Under the pieces are notes generated by a model that had not been told where the DNA came from, made no database searches, and saw only the letters and a list, made by a program, of their open reading frames with translations. Source: Betaproteobacteria bacterium (GTDB lineage: Bacteria > Pseudomonadota > Gammaproteobacteria > Burkholderiales > Casimicrobiaceae). From it: a stretch of DNA of 6,958 bases. Shown here piece by piece: positions 1 to 6,153 of the stretch. Position 1 is the stretch's first letter; every line of letters begins with the position of its first letter. The position numbers were made by a program, and so were the translations under genes. The stretch lies in assembly GCA_003153335.1 (NCBI GenBank), contig PLYG01000458.1, positions 15,596 through 22,553 of the forward strand. Reading direction: 5' to 3'.

Positions 1-596
<596 letters not shown>

Positions 597-605
597 GTTG
601 ACCGC

Positions 606-1658
606 CTACTTGACGCCACTGGACGCAATGCCCGTGGTGATGTGTTTTTGCAGGAACGCGAACACCAGCGTGACCGGAATGATGGTGATCACGGTCATTG
701 CCAGCAGATAATTCCACTCGGTCTGCAGTTCGCCCTGGAAGGCGTTGAGCGCGAGTTGCAGCGTGAAGAGTTCCGAGCGCGACAGTACGATCAACGGCCA
801 CAGGAAATCGTTCCAGCGCCACATCACCGAAAAGATCGCCAGCACGGCCAGCGCCGGCGCGGTGAGCGGCAGCACGATCCGCCAGTAGATCTGCCACTCG
901 CTGGCATGATCCATTCGCGCCGCGTCGAGCAGTTCATCGGGTATGGTCAGCATGTACTGGCGCAACAGGAACACCCCCGTCGGCGTCGCCACCGCCGGCC
1001 AGATCACGCCCCACAGGCTGTTGAGCAGGCCCAGGTTGGAAATGACCAGAAAGTTCGGGACCAGGATGATGGTCGGCGGAATCATCAACGTGGCGATGAT
1101 CAGAAGGAATACGGTCTTCTGCCCCTTGAACCGGTACTTCGACAACGCGAAGGCCGCCATCGAGTTGAACAGCAGCGTGATCAGCGTCGCGACCACGGTG
1201 ATGAACACGCTGTTCCACAGATAGCGGCCGAACGACAGTTTGCCGAAGAGCTCGGTGTAGTTTTCCGTCGCGACGCGCAGTTCGCTGGTCTTTTCCCTGT
1301 CCTTGATGTTGACCGGCATTTCCTCGTCGGGCTTGGCCGGATCGATCATCGTCGCCGTCAGCCCGATGCGCCGCAGTTCGGCCAGTTCGCGGGTCGATCC
1401 GTCCGGCTTCTTCACCCGGTACAGCGGCAGACGCGCTTCGTGCCCCGTCACGTGCACGGTCTTCTGGCCGTAGGGCAGAAAAGTCGGCGGGAAGTCGGAG
1501 AGGCCGCTTTGTGTCTTGAACGAACTCATCACGATCCAGAGCACCGGGCCGAACATCAGGAACAGGCCGAACACCAGATAGACGTAGCTCAGCCAGTCGG
1601 TCCAGTCGAGCTGGGTACGACCGCTAGTCCGGGTGAGAAAGCGCAGCGCCTCAGGCAT
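606..1658 (-). CDS. CUT1 sugar ABC transporter inner-membrane permease, MalG type, with periplasmic insertion
   Basis: This protein of 350 residues is the second transmembrane subunit of the importer. The first helix is at about 23-45. A helical block follows from 147, with hydrophobic spans near 148-172, 183-206, 212-232, 265-285 and 315-340. The cytoplasmic EAA loop, which docks on the ATPase, is seen as ELLDAARMDHASEW...RIVLP at about 242-264. Typical MalG proteins are about 270-300 residues long. The extra length lies between PPTFLP (57-62) and NYTELF (133-138), where about 70 charged, beta-rich-looking residues replace the usual short linker; topology places this in the periplasm. I recall enlarged loops here in AglG-like permeases, so a glycoside substrate is possible but unproven. 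The ATG lies inside the end of the upstream permease gene, overlapping it by 8 bp, which implies translational coupling. Confidence 0.95.
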   Translation of the reverse strand: MPEALRFLTRTSGRTQLDWTDWLSYVYLVFGLFLMFGPVLWIVMSSFKTQSGLSDFPPTFLPYGQKTVHVTGHEARLPLYRVKKPDGSTRELAELRRIGLTATMIDPAKPDEEMPVNIKDREKTSELRVATENYTELFGKLSFGRYLWNSVFITVVATLITLLFNSMAAFALSKYRFKGQKTVFLLIIATLMIPPTIILVPNFLVISNLGLLNSLWGVIWPAVATPTGVFLLRQYMLTIPDELLDAARMDHASEWQIYWRIVLPLTAPALAVLAIFSVMWRWNDFLWPLIVLSRSELFTLQLALNAFQGELQTEWNYLLAMTVITIIPVTLVFAFLQKHITTGIASSGVK

Positions 1659-2700
1659 GACCCGCCCCTCCTTCGGCGTCGCTATTCCGGATCTCGCCCC
1701 CGCGCGTAATCTTCAATTGCAGCAGCGTCAGGACCAGCAACGCACCAGCCAGCACCAGCGACGCGGCCGCGGCCAGACCGTAGAGATGGATCTCGGACGC
1801 GAACCCGGTCTGATAGATGAACTGCACGAGAAAAGTCGTCGCCGTCCCCGGCCCACCGCCGGTGAGGACAAAGACTTCGTCGAAAATCTGCACTGCCCGG
1901 ATCAACGCCAGCACGATCACCACCAGCAGGTTCGGCATCAACAACGGCAGCGTGATCCGGCGCAGCACGCGCCAGGGCGATGCGGAGTCCATTTGCGCGG
2001 CGTCGTACAAGTCCTTGGGGATCGCCTGCAGGCCGGCCAGAACGATCAGCGTGTAAAAACCCATATGCGCCCAGATGCTGACCAGGATCACCCAGAAGAA
2101 CATCCAGTTCGCACTGGTCAGCCACTCGGTGGGCGACGCGCCCACGCCGATCAGCAAGCCGTTCAACACACCCTGGCTTTGCAGGATCCACTTCCAGATC
2201 AGCGCGACGACGACCGGCGAGAGCAGCACCGGGTAGAAAAAAACGCCGCGCCAGAAACCGCGCCCGATGATCTTTTTGTTCAGCACCAGCGCGGTGATCA
2301 CGCTGAACACCACCATCAAGCCGACCTGCAGCACGGCGAACTTCGCGGTATTGAACACGGCCTGCCAGAAAATATCCTTGCGGCAGGTCGACGGATTGAA
2401 ATAGTCACGGCAGTCGAACAGCGTGACCATGTTCTCCATTCCCGTGAACGGACGCTCGGACGGGAACAGCTTCACCCCGCCGGTGAACGCGTAGTAGAAG
2501 TTGATGACGATGGGCAGGAAAGTGAACGTGCCGAAGATCAGCAGGTTCGGCGTCAGGAACAGCCATGGCATCCGCCGCGTTCCCAGTACGCGCTGCGCGA
2601 AGCGCATCACCGGTTCGAGCAGGCGGGGCAACCACGTCAGCGCCTGGCCGAGTGGATTGGCCCTGGCCTGATCGCTGTCCTTTTGCGCGCGGTGAGACAC
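1651..2700 (-). CDS. CUT1 sugar ABC transporter inner-membrane permease, MalF/UgpA type
   Basis: This is the first transmembrane subunit of the importer, 349 residues from a GTG start. Likely helices are near residues 46-72, 112-140, 149-173, 199-224, 257-279 and 306-328, giving the six-helix core of UgpA-like permeases. The EAA loop is DAAQMDSASPWR...ITLP at about 233-252, and the family hallmark LTGGGPGTAT is at about 279-288, just after helix 5. The N-terminal 45 residues are polar and cytoplasmic. The loop between helices 1 and 2 (about 73-111) is periplasmic and carries two cysteines, C97 and C106. The GTG at 2698-2700 is 19 bp after the binding-protein stop. I see no other start in this frame between the two genes, and the next in-frame ATG (M32) would remove part of the tail. 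A GGCGGA stretch about 9 bases upstream is a weak ribosome site. A weak start here would keep membrane subunits below the binding protein. Confidence 0.95.
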   Translation of the reverse strand: MSHRAQKDSDQARANPLGQALTWLPRLLEPVMRFAQRVLGTRRMPWLFLTPNLLIFGTFTFLPIVINFYYAFTGGVKLFPSERPFTGMENMVTLFDCRDYFNPSTCRKDIFWQAVFNTAKFAVLQVGLMVVFSVITALVLNKKIIGRGFWRGVFFYPVLLSPVVVALIWKWILQSQGVLNGLLIGVGASPTEWLTSANWMFFWVILVSIWAHMGFYTLIVLAGLQAIPKDLYDAAQMDSASPWRVLRRITLPLLMPNLLVVIVLALIRAVQIFDEVFVLTGGGPGTATTFLVQFIYQTGFASEIHLYGLAAAASLVLAGALLVLTLLQLKITRGGEIRNSDAEGGAGHA

Positions 2701-2719
2701 GTCACGCGATCCGCCGCGT

Positions 2720-3997
2720 TTACTTCGCCGTCGCTTTTACCGCTTCGTCGATATCCTTGACCAGCCGGTTCATCGCGTCGTCAGTGCTCATTTCGCCGAC
2801 AATCGCCTGCGACACCCGCGTCACCGTATTGAGGAATAGTGCACGATTGAGCTTGTAGCCCTGGATCTGATAGGCGATCGGCGAGAGTTTGCCGACTTCG
2901 CCGACGAACGTGTTCATCGCCGCTTTCGTTGCTGCGTCGACGTTATAGGCGACGCCCTTGGCCGCCACGCCGGCATGCGCAGGCAGGTTCTCGGTCTTGG
3001 CTATCATTTCCGAATAAACCGTTTCCTGAGCCATGAAGTCGAGGAAACGGCCGACTTCCTTCGGCGACTTGGTCCGCTTCAGCGCCACGAATGCCGCGCC
3101 GCCCGGAATGCCGGTGCACGCCGCGGGTCCGCAGGGATTCGGCACGACCACCCAGTCAAAGCTCTTGCCGATCTGGCTGTCCATCCGCTTGATCTGCCAC
3201 GAGCCGGACAGATACAGCACGATCCGGCCATTCTTAAACTCTTCGAACGCATCGCGATACGACGAGCCGCCGGTGCCGCCCCAGACTTCCTTGGGCATCG
3301 TCCCGTCCTTGTTCCAGTCGACGAACTTTTTTGAAATCATCTTGTAGCCATCGTCGATGACCAGGTTGCCTCTGGCATCGAAGATTTTCGCGCCGTAACT
3401 GATCGCCGGCCCGGCAAAGCGATGTCCGGTGCGGTCCCACGCCATCGCGAACGGCGTTTGCGTCGCCTTGGCGACACTCCTGGTCGCGCTCACCCAATCG
3501 TCCCACGTCGCCTTGGGTCCAGGCATCGCGATCTTTGCCTGATCGAAAAGGGTCTTGTTCACGAAGGGTCCGGTAATCGTCAATTGCGACTGCAGGCCAT
3601 AGATGCCCTTGTCGCCCGGGGTGGTTCGCAGCCACGCGAGCGCCTTGCCGAAATTGGCTTCCCAATACTTCGGATCCTTGACGTACGGCGTGATGTCGAG
3701 ATAGAACCGGCTGAGGCCGCCCAGATCCGTGACCCGCGCGATGTCCGGTCCTTCGCCGGCACCCAGTTGCACCGGGAGTTGCTCTGTGATCGCCTTGTAC
3801 GGCACCGTGTCGACGATCACGCTGACATCGGCGTTCTGCGCCTCGAAGCGCTTGGCCAGATCCTTGGTCACGTCGCACTCGTTGCCGTCCTGGTAGCACA
3901 TGACCCGGATTTCGGTCGCGCTCCAGGTGGCGAGGCTACTGCAGGCGGCAATGGCGATGGCGAGTTGGGACAGGCGTTTGGTCGTGATGTGAAACAT
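2720..3997 (-). CDS. Periplasmic carbohydrate-binding protein of CUT1 ABC transporter (SBP family 1, UgpB/MalE-like)
   Basis: This protein of 425 residues captures the substrate in the periplasm and delivers it to the permease pair. Family signs are the mature start EIRVMCYQDG, the LGAGEGPDIARV segment (78-89), PFVNKTLFDQA (144-154), TWDDWV (164-169), FKNGRIVLYLSGSW (254-267) and GIPGGAAFVALKR (296-308). The start is fixed by an AGGAGG ribosome site 5 bases upstream of the ATG; the frame stays open upstream to 4150, but that extension lacks such a site and would bury the signal peptide. The signal peptide has K7-R8 then a hydrophobic core to about residue 23. Cleavage after A23 (S-L-A) fits best, and after A27 would also leave a typical mature end. 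IAAC at 16-19 resembles a lipobox, so a lipoprotein form is an alternative. Cysteines 34/41 and 289/294 form two close pairs. It is the first gene of the operon. The ligand is unknown. Confidence 0.95.
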   Translation of the reverse strand: MFHITTKRLSQLAIAIAACSSLATWSATEIRVMCYQDGNECDVTKDLAKRFEAQNADVSVIVDTVPYKAITEQLPVQLGAGEGPDIARVTDLGGLSRFYLDITPYVKDPKYWEANFGKALAWLRTTPGDKGIYGLQSQLTITGPFVNKTLFDQAKIAMPGPKATWDDWVSATRSVAKATQTPFAMAWDRTGHRFAGPAISYGAKIFDARGNLVIDDGYKMISKKFVDWNKDGTMPKEVWGGTGGSSYRDAFEEFKNGRIVLYLSGSWQIKRMDSQIGKSFDWVVVPNPCGPAACTGIPGGAAFVALKRTKSPKEVGRFLDFMAQETVYSEMIAKTENLPAHAGVAAKGVAYNVDAATKAAMNTFVGEVGKLSPIAYQIQGYKLNRALFLNTVTRVSQAIVGEMSTDDAMNRLVKDIDEAVKATAK

Positions 3998-4002
3998 GTA
4001 TT

Positions 4003-4008
4003 CCTCCT
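4003..4008 (-). promoter_or_regulatory. Strong ribosome-binding site of the binding-protein gene
   Basis: The minus strand reads AGGAGG here, a full match to the anti-Shine-Dalgarno core, followed by a 5-base spacer (AATAC) before the ATG at 3995-3997. It decides the start: the open frame continues about 50 codons further upstream, but those codons are then untranslated leader. It is the strongest such site in the importer operon, in line with the excess of binding protein usual for these systems. Confidence 0.9.
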
Positions 4009-4085
4009 GGAATCGTGGGCAGTTCGTGTTGACAGGTCTGGTGATGCGAATCCGCGGATTTTCCATCTGGATGCAAGCCGACTCG

Positions 4086-4114
4086 ATTCTAACCGAATCC
4101 GGCGCCTGGGGAAA
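4086..4114 (-). promoter_or_regulatory. Candidate sigma-70-like promoter for the importer operon
   Basis: On the minus strand a TAGAAT hexamer (4086-4091, five of six matches to TATAAT) lies 17 bp downstream of a poor TTTCCC -35 hexamer (4109-4114). A start of transcription near 4079 would give a leader of about 80 nt before the binding-protein ATG. The weak -35 would suit control by an activator. The call rests on hexamer matching in a GC-rich spacer only. An alternative -10-like TATTAT lies at 4165-4170 but has no visible -35. Confidence 0.35.
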
Positions 4115-4118
4115 ACGT

Positions 4119-4152
4119 CTGTGCGCCAAGCTCGCCTGGGCGTTTCGCACAG
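4119..4152. repeat. Interrupted inverted repeat upstream of the candidate importer promoter
   Basis: CTGTGCG at 4119-4125 is matched by its reverse complement CGCACAG at 4146-4152, with 20 bp between. A second pair, GGGCGT (4138-4143) and ACGCCC (4154-4159), interleaves with it. These lie immediately upstream of the candidate -35, at about -40 to -80 of the proposed start, where activator or repressor sites are often found. Chance is a real alternative in DNA of this GC content. Confidence 0.3.
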
Positions 4153-4176
4153 CACGCCCGGCGAATAATACAGATC

Positions 4177-4186
4177 GGTCCGGACC
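4177..4186. repeat. Perfect 10-bp palindrome GGTCCGGACC
   Basis: The sequence is identical on both strands and has no central gap. It lies in the spacer between the carboxypeptidase gene and the importer operon, about 100 bp upstream of the candidate importer start and next to a TATTAT hexamer. It could be half of an operator or a chance GC palindrome; I do not recognise it as a known regulator site. Confidence 0.3.
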
Positions 4187-4196
4187 ACTCCGCCGG

Positions 4197-4245
4197 CGGC
4201 CGAATGGCCGATGACCGCGCGCATAGCGCGCCGCGGATACGCGGC
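4197..4245 (-). terminator. Cluster of three tandem GC-rich hairpins after the carboxypeptidase stop, possible terminator or mRNA 3' end
   Basis: Directly after the TAG (4246-4248) three perfect short hairpins follow in the direction of transcription. They are GCCGCG-loop 4-CGCGGC at 4230-4245, GCGCGC-loop 3-GCGCGC at 4217-4231, and CGGCC-loop 4-GGCCG at 4197-4210. The first two share two bases, so they cannot both close fully. There is no T-run, so a classical intrinsic terminator is not supported. A weak terminator, a Rho-associated end or a 3' stabilising structure are the options. Its position suggests the carboxypeptidase is transcribed apart from the importer. Confidence 0.45.
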
Positions 4246-5928
4246 CTACAAAGTGACTTTGGCGCGCACCGTCCCTGCCCGCTCATGCGCAGCGACAAGG
4301 TCGACTTCCGAACCGGCCTTGCCCTGCACCACCCATTCGACGATCGCCCGATCACCGGTCGGCTCCAGGTCGGGCCAGAACGAAAGGCCCGATTGCTTGT
4401 ACGCTCGCCCTTCGAGTTGGCCGATTTCCTCGCGCACCTTGCCGCCGACCAGTTCGCAGCCTTCCGGCAAATCGATTTCGGCGCGCACGGGCCGCACGAC
4501 CTGCCGCTTCAGCCCTTCCTTGGACACATAACTCGGCAGCCAGCCGGTGTTCTGCACGACCATGCGCACCCGATACGTGCCGTTGCCGAGGTCGTCGGCG
4601 CCCGCGTGCACCAGTTCCATTTTCGGTGACAGCAGCGCCTGCCAGACCAGCCACTTCGGAAACTTGGCCAGTTCCCTTTCGAGCAAGTGCGCCGGCGGAT
4701 TGTGGATGGCGAAAATCTTGTTCCAGCCGCCGATTTCGACCTTGCCCAGTTGCGGATGGTCGAACGCATACCAGTCGACAAAGCCCTTGCCCTGCAGCGC
4801 GCTGTCGTTCCATTGCATCAGCTTCAGATCATCGGCTTCGGGATGGTCGCGAAACCAGTCGATGGCGTGATAGTCGGTGATACCGGCCTCGCGCTGCGGG
4901 CTCCAGATCTCGATGGTCCATACGAACGCGCCGCGATGCTCGAACAGCCAGTCAAAGTCGCCGGTGATCACCTGCTTGGGATGATAACGGAAATCGTGAT
5001 AGACCGAGATGTTCGGATACCCGGTCAGTTCGCTGCCCTTTTTGCCGATCGCCTTGTACACCCACAAATCCTCGGGCGCAAAATCGTCGTCCGCCAGGTG
5101 GGCGTGCGGCCGCAGCAACACGCCGCTGAAGGTATGGAACGAAATCCCGCCGCAGATGTTGTTGTGCTTGACGATGAAATCGGTGACCGCGCGAATCTCC
5201 GGCTCGGATGTCGGATAAGGTCCGGCGCCGAACTGCTCGAACTCCTGGCGCCAGTTCGATGCAAAGTTGCGATTCAGGTCCAGCCCTTGTTGCGGGCGGT
5301 TGACCTTCAGCGTGAAGCCATCGTAGTCCTGGTAGATTCCCTCGGGCACGACCCGATAGTATTCGCCGCCGGCTTCGGTGGGCTCGCGGCGCACCATCAG
5401 CCGCGCGTCCTGCGGATGTTTTTTCCAGAGCCCGTTCGGATCCGGGATCCGCATCGACAGAATGCGTCCGTCACCATCGGCATCCTGGACGGTCAGGCCC
5501 TCGATCGGCGCCTCGTCGAACGGGTACGGCCGCGTCGATGAGCGCACATATTTTGGATTGTCGGCCAGCGCCCACTCGGCGCCGTCGGGGTTGATCCGCG
5601 GAACGATGTAAAACGCACGCGTGTCGAGCACCCGCGTGATGTCGGCGTCCTTGCCATGCTGCGTGGCCAGCGTATGGAGCAGATAGAGGCACGCCGCCGA
5701 CGCGGAGACTTCTACCGAATGAATGTTGCCGTCGACCCAGAATGCGGGCTTTTCCTCGGCCGGTCCCGTCGCAGTGTTGGTAACCGTCACCACCCAGATC
5801 TCGCGGCCTTCGTTGCTCCTGCCTATGCTGGCGATACTCATCAGTTGCGGATGATCTGCGGCGAACTGCTGGAGGATTGCGGTGAGGTCGGCATAGCGGT
5901 AAAACCGGTCGAACGAGAGTTGGGGCAT
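4246..5928 (-). CDS. M14-family zinc carboxypeptidase, probably cytoplasmic
   Basis: This protein of 560 residues is a metallopeptidase expected to remove C-terminal residues from peptides or peptide-like substrates. The M14 core is complete: zinc ligands H70 and E73 in GNIHSVE, the third ligand H265 in SFHTFSG, substrate carboxylate-binding N219/R220 in DLNRNF, and the general base E340 in TIEIWSP. An insert at about 148-160 holds DADGDGRI, like a calcium-binding loop. From about 420 the chain becomes a beta-rich C-terminal domain (KMELVHAGADDLGNG...). No signal peptide or membrane segment is visible, so it should act in the cytoplasm. I chose the ATG at 5926-5928 because MPQLSFDRFYRYADL begins right at the family fold. 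A TTG ten codons upstream (5956-5958), preceded by AAGGG, is an alternative. No good ribosome site precedes the ATG. It is unlinked by operon spacing to the importer, and its natural substrate is unknown. Confidence 0.93.
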   Translation of the reverse strand: MPQLSFDRFYRYADLTAILQQFAADHPQLMSIASIGRSNEGREIWVVTVTNTATGPAEEKPAFWVDGNIHSVEVSASAACLYLLHTLATQHGKDADITRVLDTRAFYIVPRINPDGAEWALADNPKYVRSSTRPYPFDEAPIEGLTVQDADGDGRILSMRIPDPNGLWKKHPQDARLMVRREPTEAGGEYYRVVPEGIYQDYDGFTLKVNRPQQGLDLNRNFASNWRQEFEQFGAGPYPTSEPEIRAVTDFIVKHNNICGGISFHTFSGVLLRPHAHLADDDFAPEDLWVYKAIGKKGSELTGYPNISVYHDFRYHPKQVITGDFDWLFEHRGAFVWTIEIWSPQREAGITDYHAIDWFRDHPEADDLKLMQWNDSALQGKGFVDWYAFDHPQLGKVEIGGWNKIFAIHNPPAHLLERELAKFPKWLVWQALLSPKMELVHAGADDLGNGTYRVRMVVQNTGWLPSYVSKEGLKRQVVRPVRAEIDLPEGCELVGGKVREEIGQLEGRAYKQSGLSFWPDLEPTGDRAIVEWVVQGKAGSEVDLVAAHERAGTVRAKVTL

Positions 5929-5957
5929 CGCAGGGCGGAAAGATTCGTGAAGGCGCA

Positions 5958-5963
5958 ATCATA
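5958..5963 (-). promoter_or_regulatory. Candidate -10 element for the carboxypeptidase gene
   Basis: The minus strand reads TATGAT, five of six matches to TATAAT. Transcription would begin near 5951, leaving a leader of about 23 nt before the ATG at 5926-5928 and excluding the alternative TTG start. No convincing -35 hexamer lies 16-18 bp upstream; that position is instead occupied by the 5978-5991 inverted repeat. Confidence 0.35.
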
Positions 5964-5977
5964 CCCTTGTCCGAATT

Positions 5978-5991
5978 GGTGCCCTGGCACC
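5978..5991. repeat. 14-bp inverted repeat GGTGCC-CT-GGCACC, operator-like
   Basis: Two perfect 6-bp arms flank a 2-bp centre. The repeat covers the position where the -35 region of the carboxypeptidase promoter would fall if the TATGAT at 5958-5963 is its -10. That placement is typical of a repressor site, or of an activator site replacing a poor -35. I cannot name the regulator. Confidence 0.4.
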
Positions 5992-6038
5992 GGTTCCGTG
6001 CGATCGGGGAAAAGCGATCACGAAGTCCGCGCTCGTTG

Positions 6039-6050
6039 CGCGGTGCCGCG
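6039..6050. repeat. 12-bp inverted repeat CGCGG-TG-CCGCG
   Basis: Two perfect 5-bp arms flank a 2-bp centre, in the middle of the divergent intergenic region, about 65 bp upstream of the candidate aldolase -10. It may be a regulator site or a chance feature of GC-rich DNA. Confidence 0.25.
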
Positions 6051-6112
6051 GTCCGGAGCAGTTTTTGCGCGACGGAGACCCGCGCCGCCCGCTGAATTCC
6101 GGCGCACGGGAG

Positions 6113-6121
6113 TGATAAACT
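6113..6121 (+). promoter_or_regulatory. Candidate extended -10 promoter element for the aldolase gene
   Basis: TGATAAACT reads as an extended -10 (TG, one base, then TAAACT, four of six matches to TATAAT). The -35 position 17 bp upstream holds TGAATT, a poor match, which an extended -10 can tolerate. The start would be near 6128, giving a leader of about 26 nt that ends in the ribosome site. Confidence 0.35.
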
Positions 6122-6142
6122 TGGGCTATCGATTCACCCTCC

Positions 6143-6147
6143 AGGAG
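6143..6147 (+). promoter_or_regulatory. Ribosome-binding site of the aldolase gene
   Basis: AGGAG lies 6 bases upstream of the ATG at 6154-6156, ideal spacing. It supports the chosen start over the next in-frame ATG, which is codon 6. Confidence 0.88.
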
Positions 6148-6153
6148 TCTGCC

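Larger units (their letters stand above)
5929..6153. other. Divergent intergenic region between the carboxypeptidase and aldolase genes
   Basis: About 225 bp with no gene that I can support in either direction. It should hold the promoters of both flanking genes, which point away from each other. It contains a 14-bp inverted repeat (5978-5991), a 12-bp inverted repeat (6039-6050), a -10-like hexamer for the carboxypeptidase and an extended -10-like element for the aldolase. No RNA gene, riboswitch fold or terminator was recognised. Confidence 0.7.

Noticed and set aside
1633..2760. A 375-codon open frame on the plus strand
   Set aside because: It mirrors the MalF-type permease and runs into the ends of both neighbouring genes. 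Its composition (Arg, Gln, Asp, His rich) is that of an antisense shadow and no motif is visible.
3998..4150. An N-terminal extension of the binding protein by 51 residues
   Set aside because: The frame is open, but an AGGAGG site lies at proper spacing before the internal ATG, and only the shorter form starts with a signal peptide.
3422..4168. A 248-codon open frame on the plus strand opposite the binding-protein gene
   Set aside because: It is antisense to a well-supported gene and its control region, with no domain and no ribosome site.
4687..5541. A 284-codon open frame on the plus strand opposite the carboxypeptidase
   Set aside because: The minus-strand frame carries the full M14 catalytic set; this one has no recognisable family features.
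5929..5958. A TTG start that lengthens the carboxypeptidase by ten residues
   Set aside because: AAGGG precedes it at a usable distance, but the shorter ATG form begins right at the family fold, and the candidate -10 element overlaps the TTG. It is kept as an alternative.
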